DNA of 64,000 bases from Pseudomonas viridiflava (GCF_900591205.1 NZ_UUPU01000047.1:124001-188000); one strand, 5' to 3'; shown: positions 28,636 through 36,950, numbered from the stretch's first letter. Notes: generated from the sequence alone by a model not told the origin. Numbers and translations: made by a program.

Positions 28636-30744
28636 TTAAAAGGTGTAGTCCGCCGTGACGAAGAACGAGCGTGGCTCGCCCAAAATCCACTGTTGCCCGT
28701 CGTTGTACTGGCTGACGGCGTAGGTGCGGTCGAACAGGTTGTTCAATTGCAGGCCAAGGGTGGTATTGCGCATGGCTTTCCACGACAGGCTGGCATCGAC
28801 CACGGTGTAGCTCGGCAGCTGGTTCTGATTGGCCATGTCGGCATAACGGGCGTCGACATAACGCACACCGGCACCGGCGCGGATATCGTCGGTCACGGCC
28901 TTGCTCAACCACAGGTTGGCGGTGCGGCGCGGTACGTCCACCGGGCGATTGCCGGCGCGCGATACCTGCACACCGTCGACGTCCTGTTTGAAGTCGTCGT
29001 ATTGCGCACGCACGATCGCCGCGTTGGCTTGCAGCTGCCAGGCGTTCGGCAGTTGCAGGTCGAGGCTGGCTTCCAGGCCGCGGGAGGATTGCTGGCCGAC
29101 TTGCTGCTGTTGGTCCGGGTCGCCCGGTACGTCGGTGAGCAGTTTTTTCTTGACGATATGGTAAGCCGCCAAGGTCCATTCGCCGCGCTGGTCCCAGAAG
29201 GCTTGCTTGATGCCGATTTCGGTCTGCTTGGCGGTGGACAGGTCGAATTGCTGCTGGCTTTTGCTCAGGGAAATCAGACCGCCGACGCCGTCGGTGCTGG
29301 TGGCGTATTGGCCGTAGACCGAGGTGTCCGGGGTGATCGCGTAGACCAGGCCGGCCTTCCAGTTATTGCCCGTGAGGGTCTTGTCGCTTTGGCTGCCGTC
29401 GCGCAAATCATCGCGCTCGATGTGTGCGTAGTCGCGGCGGATGCCGGTGATCAGCGACAGTTGGTCGGTGAGTTGCAGGCGGTTCTCGGCGAAGCCCGCG
29501 ACGGTTTTGGTGGTGCTCGCGAACACCGGTTTGAACGGGTCGTTACTGGCGAACTGCCCAGGCGCCGGGTGGTTCACGTCGATGGGCTGGCCACCGCTAA
29601 AGCTGTCTTCAAACGGCGAGTTGCTGGCCAGGCGGAAGCGGATACGGTTGTATTCCACGCCGGTCACGGTCTGGCTGTCGAGGCCGAACAGAGTGTGCTT
29701 GAAGGTAAAGCTCTGGCGATCGCCGACCTGTTCCTGGTTGTGCTTGATGCCGTAATTGCCGCTGCGGGTCAGTTGGCCGTTGGTGAAGGTGTAGTTCTCG
29801 GCGTTCTGCCAGCGGCGCTGGTTTTTCAGGTAGTACAGCTCGTTGGTGGCACTGACGCTGTCGTTGATTTGCCACTCGCTGGTCAGGCGCGTCCACTGGT
29901 CGTTGTAGTGCTGGGTGTCGTTGCTGACGTTGTAGTTCTTGTCGCGCAGGCCCTTGTGCAACTGGCCATTGATCAGGGGCGTGCCGAAGTAGTTTTGCGG
30001 GCGTTGGTCGCCGTAGTCGCTGGCCAGGGTGAAGCTCAGGTTGTCCGCCGGCTGCCAGCGCAGGGCGCCGCTGACGAAGTCGCTGCTGGCGTCGCCACGG
30101 TCGATAAAGCCGTTGCTGCGCAGGCGGTTGAGGTTCAGGCGATAGCTCACGGTGTCGGTCAGTGAACCGCCGCTGTCCAGGGCCTCTTGCTGGCGGTCAT
30201 AGGAGCCGTAGCCCAGGCGGATATGGTTTTCGATGTCGCCGCTGAAGGGTTTTTTCGGCACGGTGTTGACCACCGCACCGGTGGCGCCTTCGCCGTACAG
30301 CACCGAGGCCGGGCCGCGCAGCACGTCCACGCGTTCCACCGACCAGGTGTCCACCGGGAAGGTTGAGGTGCCCATGCCCATGTACATGCGGTTGCCGTCG
30401 TACAGCTGCATCACCGAGCCCTGGCCGCTGAACCCCCGCGCCGAGAGCGAGGTGCCGCCGTCGCCCGGCGAGCCGGTGCGGCTGATGCCGGTGGCGCGGG
30501 AAATCGCGTCCTGCACACTGGCATCGCCGCGCTCGCGGATCTGTGCGCCGCTTTGGCTTTCGACACTGCCGGGGGTTTGCAGGGCTGTGAGGTTCAGGCG
30601 CGAGCCGGCAGTGGTCGGGGTGTGCAGGTCGACGTGTTCGTCATCCACGGCAGGCGCGGTCACGGGGCTGGCGGGCAGGGTCAGGGCCTGGGCGCTGTTA
30701 TGCAGGGCGAGCAGGCACAGGCCGGACGCAAGGTACTTGTTCAT
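28636..30744 (-). CDS. TonB-dependent outer-membrane receptor of the metallophore/corrinoid system
   Basis: A 702-residue receptor with a signal peptide (YLASGLCLLALHNSAQA). The plug has DAISRATGISRTG, SLSARGFSGQGSVMQLYDGNR and VERVDVLRGPASVLYGEGATGAVVN; the barrel ends with the membrane-insertion signal FFVTADYTF. The plug pattern resembles siderophore (FhuA/FpvA-like) receptors. Receptor-ATPase-binding protein-permease order equals, from memory, P. aeruginosa PA2911-PA2914, which is induced under zinc limitation. A Zur-like palindrome lies 66 bp upstream. The start is ATG 30744 (MNKYLAS); the ribosome binding site is weak. Confidence 0.9.
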   Translation of the reverse strand: MNKYLASGLCLLALHNSAQALTLPASPVTAPAVDDEHVDLHTPTTAGSRLNLTALQTPGSVESQSGAQIRERGDASVQDAISRATGISRTGSPGDGGTSLSARGFSGQGSVMQLYDGNRMYMGMGTSTFPVDTWSVERVDVLRGPASVLYGEGATGAVVNTVPKKPFSGDIENHIRLGYGSYDRQQEALDSGGSLTDTVSYRLNLNRLRSNGFIDRGDASSDFVSGALRWQPADNLSFTLASDYGDQRPQNYFGTPLINGQLHKGLRDKNYNVSNDTQHYNDQWTRLTSEWQINDSVSATNELYYLKNQRRWQNAENYTFTNGQLTRSGNYGIKHNQEQVGDRQSFTFKHTLFGLDSQTVTGVEYNRIRFRLASNSPFEDSFSGGQPIDVNHPAPGQFASNDPFKPVFASTTKTVAGFAENRLQLTDQLSLITGIRRDYAHIERDDLRDGSQSDKTLTGNNWKAGLVYAITPDTSVYGQYATSTDGVGGLISLSKSQQQFDLSTAKQTEIGIKQAFWDQRGEWTLAAYHIVKKKLLTDVPGDPDQQQQVGQQSSRGLEASLDLQLPNAWQLQANAAIVRAQYDDFKQDVDGVQVSRAGNRPVDVPRRTANLWLSKAVTDDIRAGAGVRYVDARYADMANQNQLPSYTVVDASLSWKAMRNTTLGLQLNNLFDRTYAVSQYNDGQQWILGEPRSFFVTADYTF

Positions 30745-30809
30745 CGCTCGATCAATCGCTTCTTGGAGGGTTGCTCGCCGCAGGGCGCGGCGAGCAACGA
30801 TAACGCAGA

Positions 30810-30830
30810 AAGTGTTATAAGTTAACACTT
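30810..30830. promoter_or_regulatory. Zur-like operator upstream of the TonB receptor operon
   Basis: A perfect inverted repeat AAGTGTTA - TAAGT - TAACACTT. It agrees with the gammaproteobacterial Zur consensus (AAATGTTATA-N-TATAACATTT) at about 16 of 20 positions, including the TGTTATA half-site. It lies 66 bp before the receptor ATG. It does not resemble a Fur box (GATAATGATAATCATTATC). Confidence 0.6.
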
Positions 30831-30895
30831 ATTGGCTGCGGGGCAAAAGTCGCGCAAGGCTACAGAAACCCTCTGGCTTGGGCATCTCGCCTGAT

Positions 30896-32278
30896 TCATG
30901 CAGAACCTGAAGCGGACTCACCTTGGTTGAAGAATCGCGCCAACACCAGGCGATCCAATGCCCACACCACCACCAGGGAGGCGCCCACCAACGGGAAAAT
31001 GATCGCCAGACCCAGCATGATTGCCATCGCGGTTTTCCACCTCGGCAGGTCATGGCGCAACGGTGGGACCCCCAGCCCACCGGCGGGGCGGCGTTTCCAC
31101 CAGATCACCACGCCACTCACGGCGCTGAGCAAAATCATCAGGCAGATCAGCAGCACGATCAGTTGGTTGACCCAGCCGAACATCTTGCCCTCGTGCAGCA
31201 TCACGCCGGTTTCGGTAGCGCGGGCGACCGTGTTGTAGTGTTCCCAGCGCACATCGGCCAGGACCTTGCCGGTGTACTGGTCCACATGCAGGGTGGCGTC
31301 GTTGCGCGGATCGTTGGCGAACACCGCGATGGTGAAGACGCCTTCGGCGGTGGTGGGGAAGGTGATGCTGTAGCCGGGCTCGACCTTGCGTGCGTCGGCC
31401 AGGTCGACCACCTGTTGCAGGCGGACGCTGGGCGCGGCTGGCGCGCCGTGCATGCCGGCATGGTTCATGTGTTCGGCATGGTCGCCGGACATCGGCATCG
31501 GCGTGTTTTCCATGGCCCAGGGCACCGTCTGCTGGCTTGCGGTGTTGAGCACCCGCGCCTGCTGGTCGGACTGCGGGACGTTGTTCCACATTGCCGCTGG
31601 AAACTTATTCCACAGGTCGGCGTATTGCTTGCCCCAGAAGCCGGTCCAGGTCATGCCGCTGAGCAGCATCACCAGCAAAAACGCCGCGCCCCAGAAGCCG
31701 ACGACTGCGTGCATGTCGCGCCAGAACACCCGGCCACGGCTATTGAAACGCGGCCACAACACTGCGGCCGAAGACTTGCCACGCGGCCACCACAGGTACA
31801 GGCCCGACACCACCAGCATCACGCCCCAGCCGGCGGCGAGTTCCACCAGGCGATCGCCGACAGTGCCGATCATCAGCTCGCCGTGCAAGGCGCGGGCGAT
31901 GGCTTGCAGGTTGTATTTCGAATCCTGCGCGCCGAGCACGCTGCCGCGATACGGGTCGATGAATACCGTCACTTCGCGCCCGCCCTCGTGCATCACAAAT
32001 TGTGCACTGCTGGTGGTGTCGGCCGGTGGCAGGTATTTGCTGATTTTGCCCTGCGGGAACGCCGCTTGGGCGCGTTGCAGTTGCTCATCGGCGCTCAAGG
32101 CGTGCTCGGCGCTTTGCACAGTGAGCAGGTCGCCGTACATCAACGGGTCGAGCTGGGGTTTGAACAGGTAGATGATGCCGGTCAGCGCCAGCAACACCAT
32201 GAATGGCGCGACAAACAGGCCGGCGTAGAAGTGCCAGCGCCAGGCCAGGTTGTAGAAGGAAATCTTTTGAGTGGTCAT
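30896..32278 (-). CDS. PepSY-associated membrane protein of the copper cluster
   Basis: A 460-residue PepSY_TM protein with four long membrane helices (about 20-40, 145-165, 190-215 and 375-400, with a last one near 430). The opening WRWHFYAGLFVAPFMVLLALTGIIYLF is typical, with two histidine-bearing helices (ARALHGELMIG, WRDMHAVVGF) as in possible heme- or metal-reductase relatives. A His/Met-rich loop (MPMSGDHAEHMNHAGMHG, near residue 275) suggests copper contact. It lies downstream of the OprC-type receptor. ATG 32278 is 7 bases after GGAG; ATG 32281 is possible. Confidence 0.85.
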   Translation of the reverse strand: MTTQKISFYNLAWRWHFYAGLFVAPFMVLLALTGIIYLFKPQLDPLMYGDLLTVQSAEHALSADEQLQRAQAAFPQGKISKYLPPADTTSSAQFVMHEGGREVTVFIDPYRGSVLGAQDSKYNLQAIARALHGELMIGTVGDRLVELAAGWGVMLVVSGLYLWWPRGKSSAAVLWPRFNSRGRVFWRDMHAVVGFWGAAFLLVMLLSGMTWTGFWGKQYADLWNKFPAAMWNNVPQSDQQARVLNTASQQTVPWAMENTPMPMSGDHAEHMNHAGMHGAPAAPSVRLQQVVDLADARKVEPGYSITFPTTAEGVFTIAVFANDPRNDATLHVDQYTGKVLADVRWEHYNTVARATETGVMLHEGKMFGWVNQLIVLLICLMILLSAVSGVVIWWKRRPAGGLGVPPLRHDLPRWKTAMAIMLGLAIIFPLVGASLVVVWALDRLVLARFFNQGESASGSA

Positions 32279-32322
32279 CATTAGGCTCCGCAAGGCTTTG
32301 AATTTTTTGTGTTGGTTACACC

Positions 32323-32390
32323 GCTATCGCAGGCAAGCCAGCTCCCACAGGGGAATGCATTTCACCTGTGGGAGCTGCTTGCCTGTGGTG
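32323..32390. repeat. REP doublet between the OprC-type gene and the PepSY gene
   Basis: Inverted REP copies (GCAGGCAAGCCAGCTCCCAC and GTGGGAGCTGCTTGCCTG) face each other with only a short spacer, giving one long hairpin. Confidence 0.8.
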
Positions 32391-32393
32391 CTG

Positions 32394-34454
32394 TTAGAAG
32401 CTCATATCCACCTTGGTCCAAAGGGTGCGCCCCGGCTCCTTGATGGCTTGCGGGTCGTTGGCCGGGTAGCCGAACCCGGCGTTGCCGGCCAGGTTCAAGT
32501 GCTCGGCGTAGGCTTTGCCGAACAGGTTGTCGACGCCCGTGCTGACCTTGAAGTGTTTATTGATACGGTACGCCGCGTTCAGCGAGAACACGCCAAAGCC
32601 ACCGCTCTTGTCGAAGTCTTTGCCGACCACATTGCCCTTGTTTTGGTCGATGCGGTTTTGCGCGGCGACCACGCGCCACAAGGCACCGGCACTCCAGTCG
32701 TCCTCGCTGTAGGTCAGGCCGAAACGCGCATCCAGCGGCGGCATCTGTGGCAGGGCCTTGCCGTCGCTGCTGTTCTTGCCCCAGGCGTAGGCCAGGGTGG
32801 CATCCGCCTTCCAGTTAGGCGTCAGCTTGTAGGCCGCGCCGAGTTCACCGCCCATGATCCGCGCATCCACATTGCGCGCCTGGGAGGTGGTGCCCATCAT
32901 GCCCGGCTGGTAGTCGAACAGAATGAAGTCCTGCACCCGGCCGATGTAACCCGAGGCCCAGGCGTGGAGGTCGGTGGTTTTGTACTGCGCGCCGAAGTCG
33001 AGCTGGGTGGTTTTTTCCGGCTTCACGCCGTCGAAGGCATTCACCGAACCGGCGGCGCCGGTATTGGGGGAGAACAGCTCCCAGTAATCCGGGAAGCGTT
33101 CCGCATGGCCCAGGCCCGCGTAGAGCGTGGTGGGGCTGGCGGCGAGGTCATGCTCATAGCGCACAAACCCGGATGGCAGCGTGTCGGCGCGGGTGGTGTC
33201 GGCGGTCGGGTTGGCGCTGGCGCTCATCCCGGAGCCGATGGTTTGCCGAAAGTCCTTGGCCGAGGCACGGTCCAGGCGTGCGCCGGTGATCAGGCGATCA
33301 CGCTCGGCGGCGTACCAGGTGAGTTCGCCAAAGGCGCCATAGGTGTGGAAGTTGGCGTCCTTGACCCTGGGCAGGTCCTTGTAGGTGTCGATGCCCATGC
33401 TGCTGCGCTGGCGGTGCTCGTTGGTCTGCGCGTCGAGGCCGCCGATCAGTTGCAGATCGGCCCAGCGCCAGGTCGCCTTGACCCGTGCGCCGAGGGTGCG
33501 CCGGTCGACGTTGGAAGCCATGGGCCCGGCCATCATCCCGGTTCCGGAGGGCACGCGCAGGCTGTAGTTGTCCATCACATGGTCGGCGTAGTTGTAGTAG
33601 ACCTGGGCCTCGACCTTATCCAGTACCTCGCCGATATTGGACTTTTCAAAACGCAGCCCGAGGCTTTCGCGCAGGAATTGTGAGCCGTCCATGCCGCGTC
33701 CGGCGTAGCGTGCTTCGCCATCGCCACGGCCGGCCGTGAGTTCCAGCAGCGTGTCGGCATCGGGGGTGAAACCGACGGCGACGTCACCATTCCACTTGTC
33801 GTAGCGCGAGGCGACGGTGTGGTTATTGCCGTCCTTGTAATCGTCGGCATGCGCCTGGTTACCGATCACTCGCACGTAGCCTGAAGGGCCTCCGGCTGCG
33901 GCATCCATCACCTTGTCGAAACGCCCGTTGGAGCCGGCCAGCACACTGGCGTTGACGCGTGTACCCAGTTCACCGAACTGCTCCGGCTCGCGCTCGAACA
34001 GCACCGTGCCGGCGGACGCGCCGGGGCCCCAGAGCACGGTTTGCGGGCCTTTGATCACGGTGAGCTTGTCGTAGGTTTCCGGCGAGATGTACGAGGTGGG
34101 GGCATCCATCCTTCCGGGGCAGGCGCCGAGCATCTGGCCGCCATTGGTGAGGATATTCAGGCGCGAGCCAAACATGCCGCGCAGAACCGGGTCACCATTG
34201 GTGCCGCCGTTGCGCACCAGGGCGAAGCCGGGGATGGTCTTGAGGTAGTCGCCGCCGTCGCTGGCGGGCACCGGTTGGCGCGGGTCCTTGGGGTGGGTGA
34301 TCACGGTCAGTGGCGAGCTGGGGGCGATCGCGGTGATCACGGTGGGGCTCAGTTCATGCTCATCAGCCTGGGCCTGGGGCGCCAGGAGTGCGCCGCATAA
34401 AACGGCGAGCACGGGGGTACATCCCAAACGGGTGTCAGCAGAAAACCTGGACAT
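32394..34454 (-). CDS. oprC: TonB-dependent copper receptor (OprC-type)
   Basis: A 686-residue outer-membrane receptor with a signal peptide ending in APQAQA, a plug with PVLRGMFGSRLNILTNGGQ and LTVIKGPQTVLWGPGASAGTV, and a C-terminal barrel strand LWTKVDMSF. The plug carries GACPGRMD: Cys112 and Met116 form the CxxxM copper-binding motif known from P. aeruginosa OprC. Length is close to OprC. ATG 34454 has GGAA 6 bases upstream. It is followed by the PepSY gene and preceded by DUF2946 and PCu(A)C genes, all consistent with copper uptake. Confidence 0.9.
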   Translation of the reverse strand: MSRFSADTRLGCTPVLAVLCGALLAPQAQADEHELSPTVITAIAPSSPLTVITHPKDPRQPVPASDGGDYLKTIPGFALVRNGGTNGDPVLRGMFGSRLNILTNGGQMLGACPGRMDAPTSYISPETYDKLTVIKGPQTVLWGPGASAGTVLFEREPEQFGELGTRVNASVLAGSNGRFDKVMDAAAGGPSGYVRVIGNQAHADDYKDGNNHTVASRYDKWNGDVAVGFTPDADTLLELTAGRGDGEARYAGRGMDGSQFLRESLGLRFEKSNIGEVLDKVEAQVYYNYADHVMDNYSLRVPSGTGMMAGPMASNVDRRTLGARVKATWRWADLQLIGGLDAQTNEHRQRSSMGIDTYKDLPRVKDANFHTYGAFGELTWYAAERDRLITGARLDRASAKDFRQTIGSGMSASANPTADTTRADTLPSGFVRYEHDLAASPTTLYAGLGHAERFPDYWELFSPNTGAAGSVNAFDGVKPEKTTQLDFGAQYKTTDLHAWASGYIGRVQDFILFDYQPGMMGTTSQARNVDARIMGGELGAAYKLTPNWKADATLAYAWGKNSSDGKALPQMPPLDARFGLTYSEDDWSAGALWRVVAAQNRIDQNKGNVVGKDFDKSGGFGVFSLNAAYRINKHFKVSTGVDNLFGKAYAEHLNLAGNAGFGYPANDPQAIKEPGRTLWTKVDMSF

Positions 34455-34547
34455 GACAAATTCCATCAATCAAGCGTAAACAACACGACCAGCAGCCTGC
34501 GGCTGTCTGTCTAAAGTCGGCCGGGGTGAAGTAACGGAGTTAAGTGC

Positions 34548-34937
34548 TTACGCGGCGATGGGTGGGGCGCGGCTGCGGGCGCCGGGGAAGATGCTCTGCC
34601 GGGCATGGCCCAGGCGCGGGGCGGGGGCGATTGAATTGGCCGGCGGCGGGGTGCCAAGGGTGACATGGGACACGCTGCCGGGCAGGGCCGGGCAGCCGAA
34701 CAACAGGCTGCAATAGCCGCATTTTTCCCAGAGGACGTGGTGCTCATCCGGGGCTTTGCCGGGTTTGGGCTCACCATGGCACTCGGGCATGTCCATGGAC
34801 ATACCGGCGTGATGATCCATCGGCATCGCTTGGGAAATCAGCGGACCGATAAAGATCATCAGCATGGCGAACAGGCTGATCCAACTGCCACGCATCAGGC
34901 GGTGGTGCGGGGACAACCTGGCGCGAGGGGCGCCCAT
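34548..34937 (-). CDS. DUF2946 protein of the copper cluster (first)
   Basis: A 129-residue protein with a signal-like hydrophobic N-terminus (ISLFAMLMIFIGPLISQAMP) after a basic start. A His/Met-rich stretch (MDHHAGMSMDMPECHGEPK, about 39-57) and the DUF2946 signature EKCGYCSLLFGCP follow. DUF2946 genes occur next to copper transport genes; these His, Met and Cys residues make copper binding likely (inference). It lies 11 bp after the PCu(A)C gene. Confidence 0.8.
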   Translation of the reverse strand: MGAPRARLSPHHRLMRGSWISLFAMLMIFIGPLISQAMPMDHHAGMSMDMPECHGEPKPGKAPDEHHVLWEKCGYCSLLFGCPALPGSVSHVTLGTPPPANSIAPAPRLGHARQSIFPGARSRAPPIAA

Positions 34938-34948
34938 CGAGTGTTGGC

Positions 34949-35431
34949 CTACTGGGCGTGTTTATGCTCGTGGGTGGCCATCGGCGGCACTTTCTGTACC
35001 GACACTTCGACTTCAACCTTGCCGGCTTTTTCGAAGGTCAGGGTCAGCGGGAACTGCTTGCCGTCGGCCAACAGGCTGCGGTCTTTGAGGCCCAGCAACA
35101 TCACGTGGTAGGCCATGGGGGCGAAGGTCAGGTCACCCTTGGCCGGTACGGCCACGCTGGGCACCTGTTGCATCTTCATCAGGTCGCCCTGCATCACATG
35201 CTCATGCAGCTCGGCCTTGTCCGCCACGGGCGTCTCGACGCTGAGCAGGCGGTCCGGGCTAACGCCGGTGTTATGAATTACAAAATACGCCGCCACAGTC
35301 GGCGCATTCGGCGGCAACTCCTGGGACCAGGGATTGCTGACCAGCAGGTCGCCGGCCTTGTAGTCCTCGGCATTCGCAGCACTGAACACCGGCAGCAACA
35401 ACGCAGCCAGAAGCAGGGAAGATTTAAGCAT
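34949..35431 (-). CDS. PCu(A)C-type periplasmic copper chaperone
   Basis: A 160-residue DUF461 protein with a signal peptide (LLLAALLLPVFSAANA). The copper motif H-M-X10-M-X21-H-X-M is visible as HEHVMQGDLMKMQQ followed by MAYHVMLLGL. A short His tail (THEHKHAQ) may add affinity. Family members bind Cu(I) in the periplasm and hand it to cytochrome oxidase assembly. The start ATG 35431 follows GGAG by 7 bases. It is placed between the two DUF2946 genes. Confidence 0.92.
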   Translation of the reverse strand: MLKSSLLLAALLLPVFSAANAEDYKAGDLLVSNPWSQELPPNAPTVAAYFVIHNTGVSPDRLLSVETPVADKAELHEHVMQGDLMKMQQVPSVAVPAKGDLTFAPMAYHVMLLGLKDRSLLADGKQFPLTLTFEKAGKVEVEVSVQKVPPMATHEHKHAQ

Positions 35432-35477
35432 GGCAGTTCTCCAGAACGGTTCTAAACGCAGTTCACTTGCGAAGAAA

Positions 35478-35873
35478 TCAGACCGTCGGAGAGGCGCGGG
35501 GGTTGAGGCTCGGCCATTGCTGGCGCGGGGTGGGCGACTGTAGCGAAGGCGCCGGCAGATTCTGGAACGCATCGAACCGCGTGACATACAGCTGCGGCAC
35601 GTGCCCCGGCAACGCCACCAGCGGCGCCGAGCCTGAGCAGCACCAGCAATGCTGCATGGTGGAATGCTCGTCCTGCTGCGGCGCCGGAATCTGTAGCTTG
35701 CCCAGGGCAATCGCTTTAAGGCTGTTGGAATTGGAAGAACAGAAACCGCCCCACAGCAATTGCTGTACGGGGTCCTGGGACTGCTGCATCGCACTGGCCA
35801 TCGGCATGGCAAAGGCGTTGAACAGCACTGCAAGGCAGGCGATCCAGGCAATTGCAAAGCGTTGACGGGCCAT
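35478..35873 (-). CDS. DUF2946 protein of the copper cluster (second)
   Basis: A 131-residue exported protein with a signal sequence (IAWIACLAVLFNAFAMPMASA). It carries a GGFCSSNSNSLKAI stretch and STMQHCWCCSG, the Cys-rich part matching DUF2946. Met, His and Cys residues suggest copper handling (inference). It is the first gene of the copper cluster; 46 bp separate it from the PCu(A)C gene. I use ATG 35873; a TTG at 35882 is in frame. Confidence 0.78.
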   Translation of the reverse strand: MARQRFAIAWIACLAVLFNAFAMPMASAMQQSQDPVQQLLWGGFCSSNSNSLKAIALGKLQIPAPQQDEHSTMQHCWCCSGSAPLVALPGHVPQLYVTRFDAFQNLPAPSLQSPTPRQQWPSLNPRASPTV

Positions 35874-35897
35874 GGCGGACAATCCGTAGGGTTAAAC

Positions 35898-35922
35898 GAT
35901 CAGGTGGGTATTTAGCCTGATC
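35898..35922. promoter_or_regulatory. Inverted repeat upstream of the copper cluster
   Basis: Perfect 7-bp arms GATCAGG and CCTGATC are separated by 11 bases, 25 bp upstream of the first copper gene. It may be an operator for that cluster. On the minus strand it is also followed by GTTTAA and could end the toxin-antitoxin transcript. Confidence 0.4.
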
Positions 35923-35970
35923 GGCGGGGATAAGTAAAAAGCGCCGCTGTGGTTTGGTGTCGCAGTGCTA

Positions 35971-36258
35971 TCAGATCGCAGTGACGTGAAGCTTGAGGCC
36001 CAGCGCTTTCATGACCTTCATGATAGTCGCGAACTCGGGATTGCCAGTGCTTGAGAGGGCTTTGTATAAACTTTCGCGTCCAAGGCCGGCGTCGCGGGCT
36101 ATTTGGGTCATGCCTTGGGCGCGGGCGATATTGTTAAGGGCTGAACGAATCAGTAGTCCATCACCAGAATCCTCTTCGAAAGAGGCTTCAAGATACTCGG
36201 TCATGTCCTCGGGGGTCTTGAGGTGCTCGGCTATGTCGAAATCTTTAAATTGAGTCAT
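35971..36258 (-). CDS. Antitoxin of a type II toxin-antitoxin pair (HigA-like)
   Basis: A 95-residue protein of the addiction-module antidote family. It starts MTQFKDFDIAEHLKTPEDM and carries a helix-turn-helix at about residues 50-85 (MTQIARDAGLGRESLYKALS), ending KALGLKLHVTAI. It should bind and neutralise the toxin encoded 3 bp upstream and repress the operon. Confidence 0.88.
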   Translation of the reverse strand: MTQFKDFDIAEHLKTPEDMTEYLEASFEEDSGDGLLIRSALNNIARAQGMTQIARDAGLGRESLYKALSSTGNPEFATIMKVMKALGLKLHVTAI

Positions 36259-36261
36259 GGG

Positions 36262-36564
36262 TCAGTCCTCTTTGCCTAATTCATCGGCAATTTCTTTAGC
36301 GCGCTGGATGTCGCGTTTTTGAGTTGATTTATCACCACCTATCAACAGCAGGTAAACCACCTCACCTATGCGCGTGAAATACACCCGGTATCCAGGACCG
36401 TAGTGGATACGCATTTCCAATACGCCACTTCCTACGGTTTCGCAGTCTCCAAAATTGCCCCGTGTTGCGTTATCTAATCTTGTCAACACTCGTCCACGGG
36501 CAGGTTTACCGCGGGACGAATCAAGCCATTCCTGAAACTGGTCGGATCTCTTGAATCGAATCAT
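36262..36564 (-). CDS. RelE/ParE-superfamily toxin of a type II toxin-antitoxin pair
   Basis: A 100-residue protein of the addiction-module killer family: FKRSDQFQEWLDSSRGKPARG at the start, LEMRIHYGPGYRVYFTRIGE in the core and GGDKSTQKRDIQRAKEIAD at the end. Family members are usually ribosome-dependent mRNA nucleases. The toxin gene precedes the antitoxin gene (HigBA order), with a 3-bp gap. Confidence 0.88.
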   Translation of the reverse strand: MIRFKRSDQFQEWLDSSRGKPARGRVLTRLDNATRGNFGDCETVGSGVLEMRIHYGPGYRVYFTRIGEVVYLLLIGGDKSTQKRDIQRAKEIADELGKED

Positions 36565-36569
36565 CTCGG

Positions 36570-36598
36570 ATCGTATTCCTTGGGATACAGATTGGCAA
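36570..36598 (-). promoter_or_regulatory. Promoter and candidate operator of the toxin-antitoxin operon
   Basis: On the minus strand TTGCCA (36598-36593) and TACGAT (36575-36570) are 17 bp apart. The near-perfect inverted repeat GTATTCC-TT-GGGATAC at 36573-36588 overlaps this promoter and fits autorepression. The -10 is so close to the ATG at 36564 that the mRNA would be nearly leaderless. Confidence 0.45.
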
Positions 36599-36801
36599 GT
36601 CGCGATGCGCTGTAAAAACAGGCATCCCCATCGCGGATAGCTGACGCGAAACCGTGAGAGGGGAGGTTAGGGCGGGGGCTTTTGGCTGAGCCAGCCAGCT
36701 GGTTCGGAAGTGCTTGTAGGGGGATTCGTCTTTTTTAGGGCGAGGCAAAATCGGTGACCGTCGGGAGGGGATTCGTACAAACAGAAATTTCCGACAAGTC
36801 T
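36599..36801. other. Gap between the toxin-antitoxin pair and the RNA elements
   Basis: About 200 bp with no convincing gene. Part of it (36640-36760) has short purine-rich runs such as GAGAGGGGAGGTTAGG. It belongs to the 519-bp gene-free stretch at 36565-37083, whose right part carries the structured elements listed separately. Confidence 0.4.
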
Positions 36802-36826
36802 TTGAGGTTGTCCCTAGGACACTCAA
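36802..36826. promoter_or_regulatory. Dyad element before the candidate small RNA
   Basis: The sequence reads TTGAG-GT-TGTCC-CTA-GGACA-CTCAA, a nested inverted repeat with a 2-base bulge. It lies just before the candidate small RNA and may be an operator or the RNA's first hairpin. Confidence 0.4.
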
Positions 36827-36829
36827 TCT

Positions 36830-36928
36830 CTAGTCTCCGTACACCGCTGCAAACTCAGCGGACGGGCGTCGCGGCCCGGTTTACCACGGCGCAAAAGCGC
36901 CATCGTCCCTTTCAGTTGGCGCTTTTTT
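36830..36928 (+). ncRNA. Candidate small RNA or attenuated leader ending in an intrinsic terminator
   Basis: The segment contains a hairpin CCGCTG-CAAACT-CAGCGG (36844-36861) and ends with a strong Rho-independent terminator: AAAAGCGCCA (36893-36902), a 14-base loop, TGGCGCTTTT (36917-36926), then further T residues. No open reading frame precedes the terminator, so the transcript must be non-coding, or a leader whose termination controls the downstream DUF6124 gene. The 5' end is not defined by sequence. Confidence 0.5.
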
Positions 36929-36950
36929 GTCGTCTACTGTGCGGCTCTAT

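Noticed and set aside
30810..30830. Fur box before the TonB receptor
   Set aside because: The palindrome lacks the GATAAT hexamers of Fur sites and fits Zur much better.
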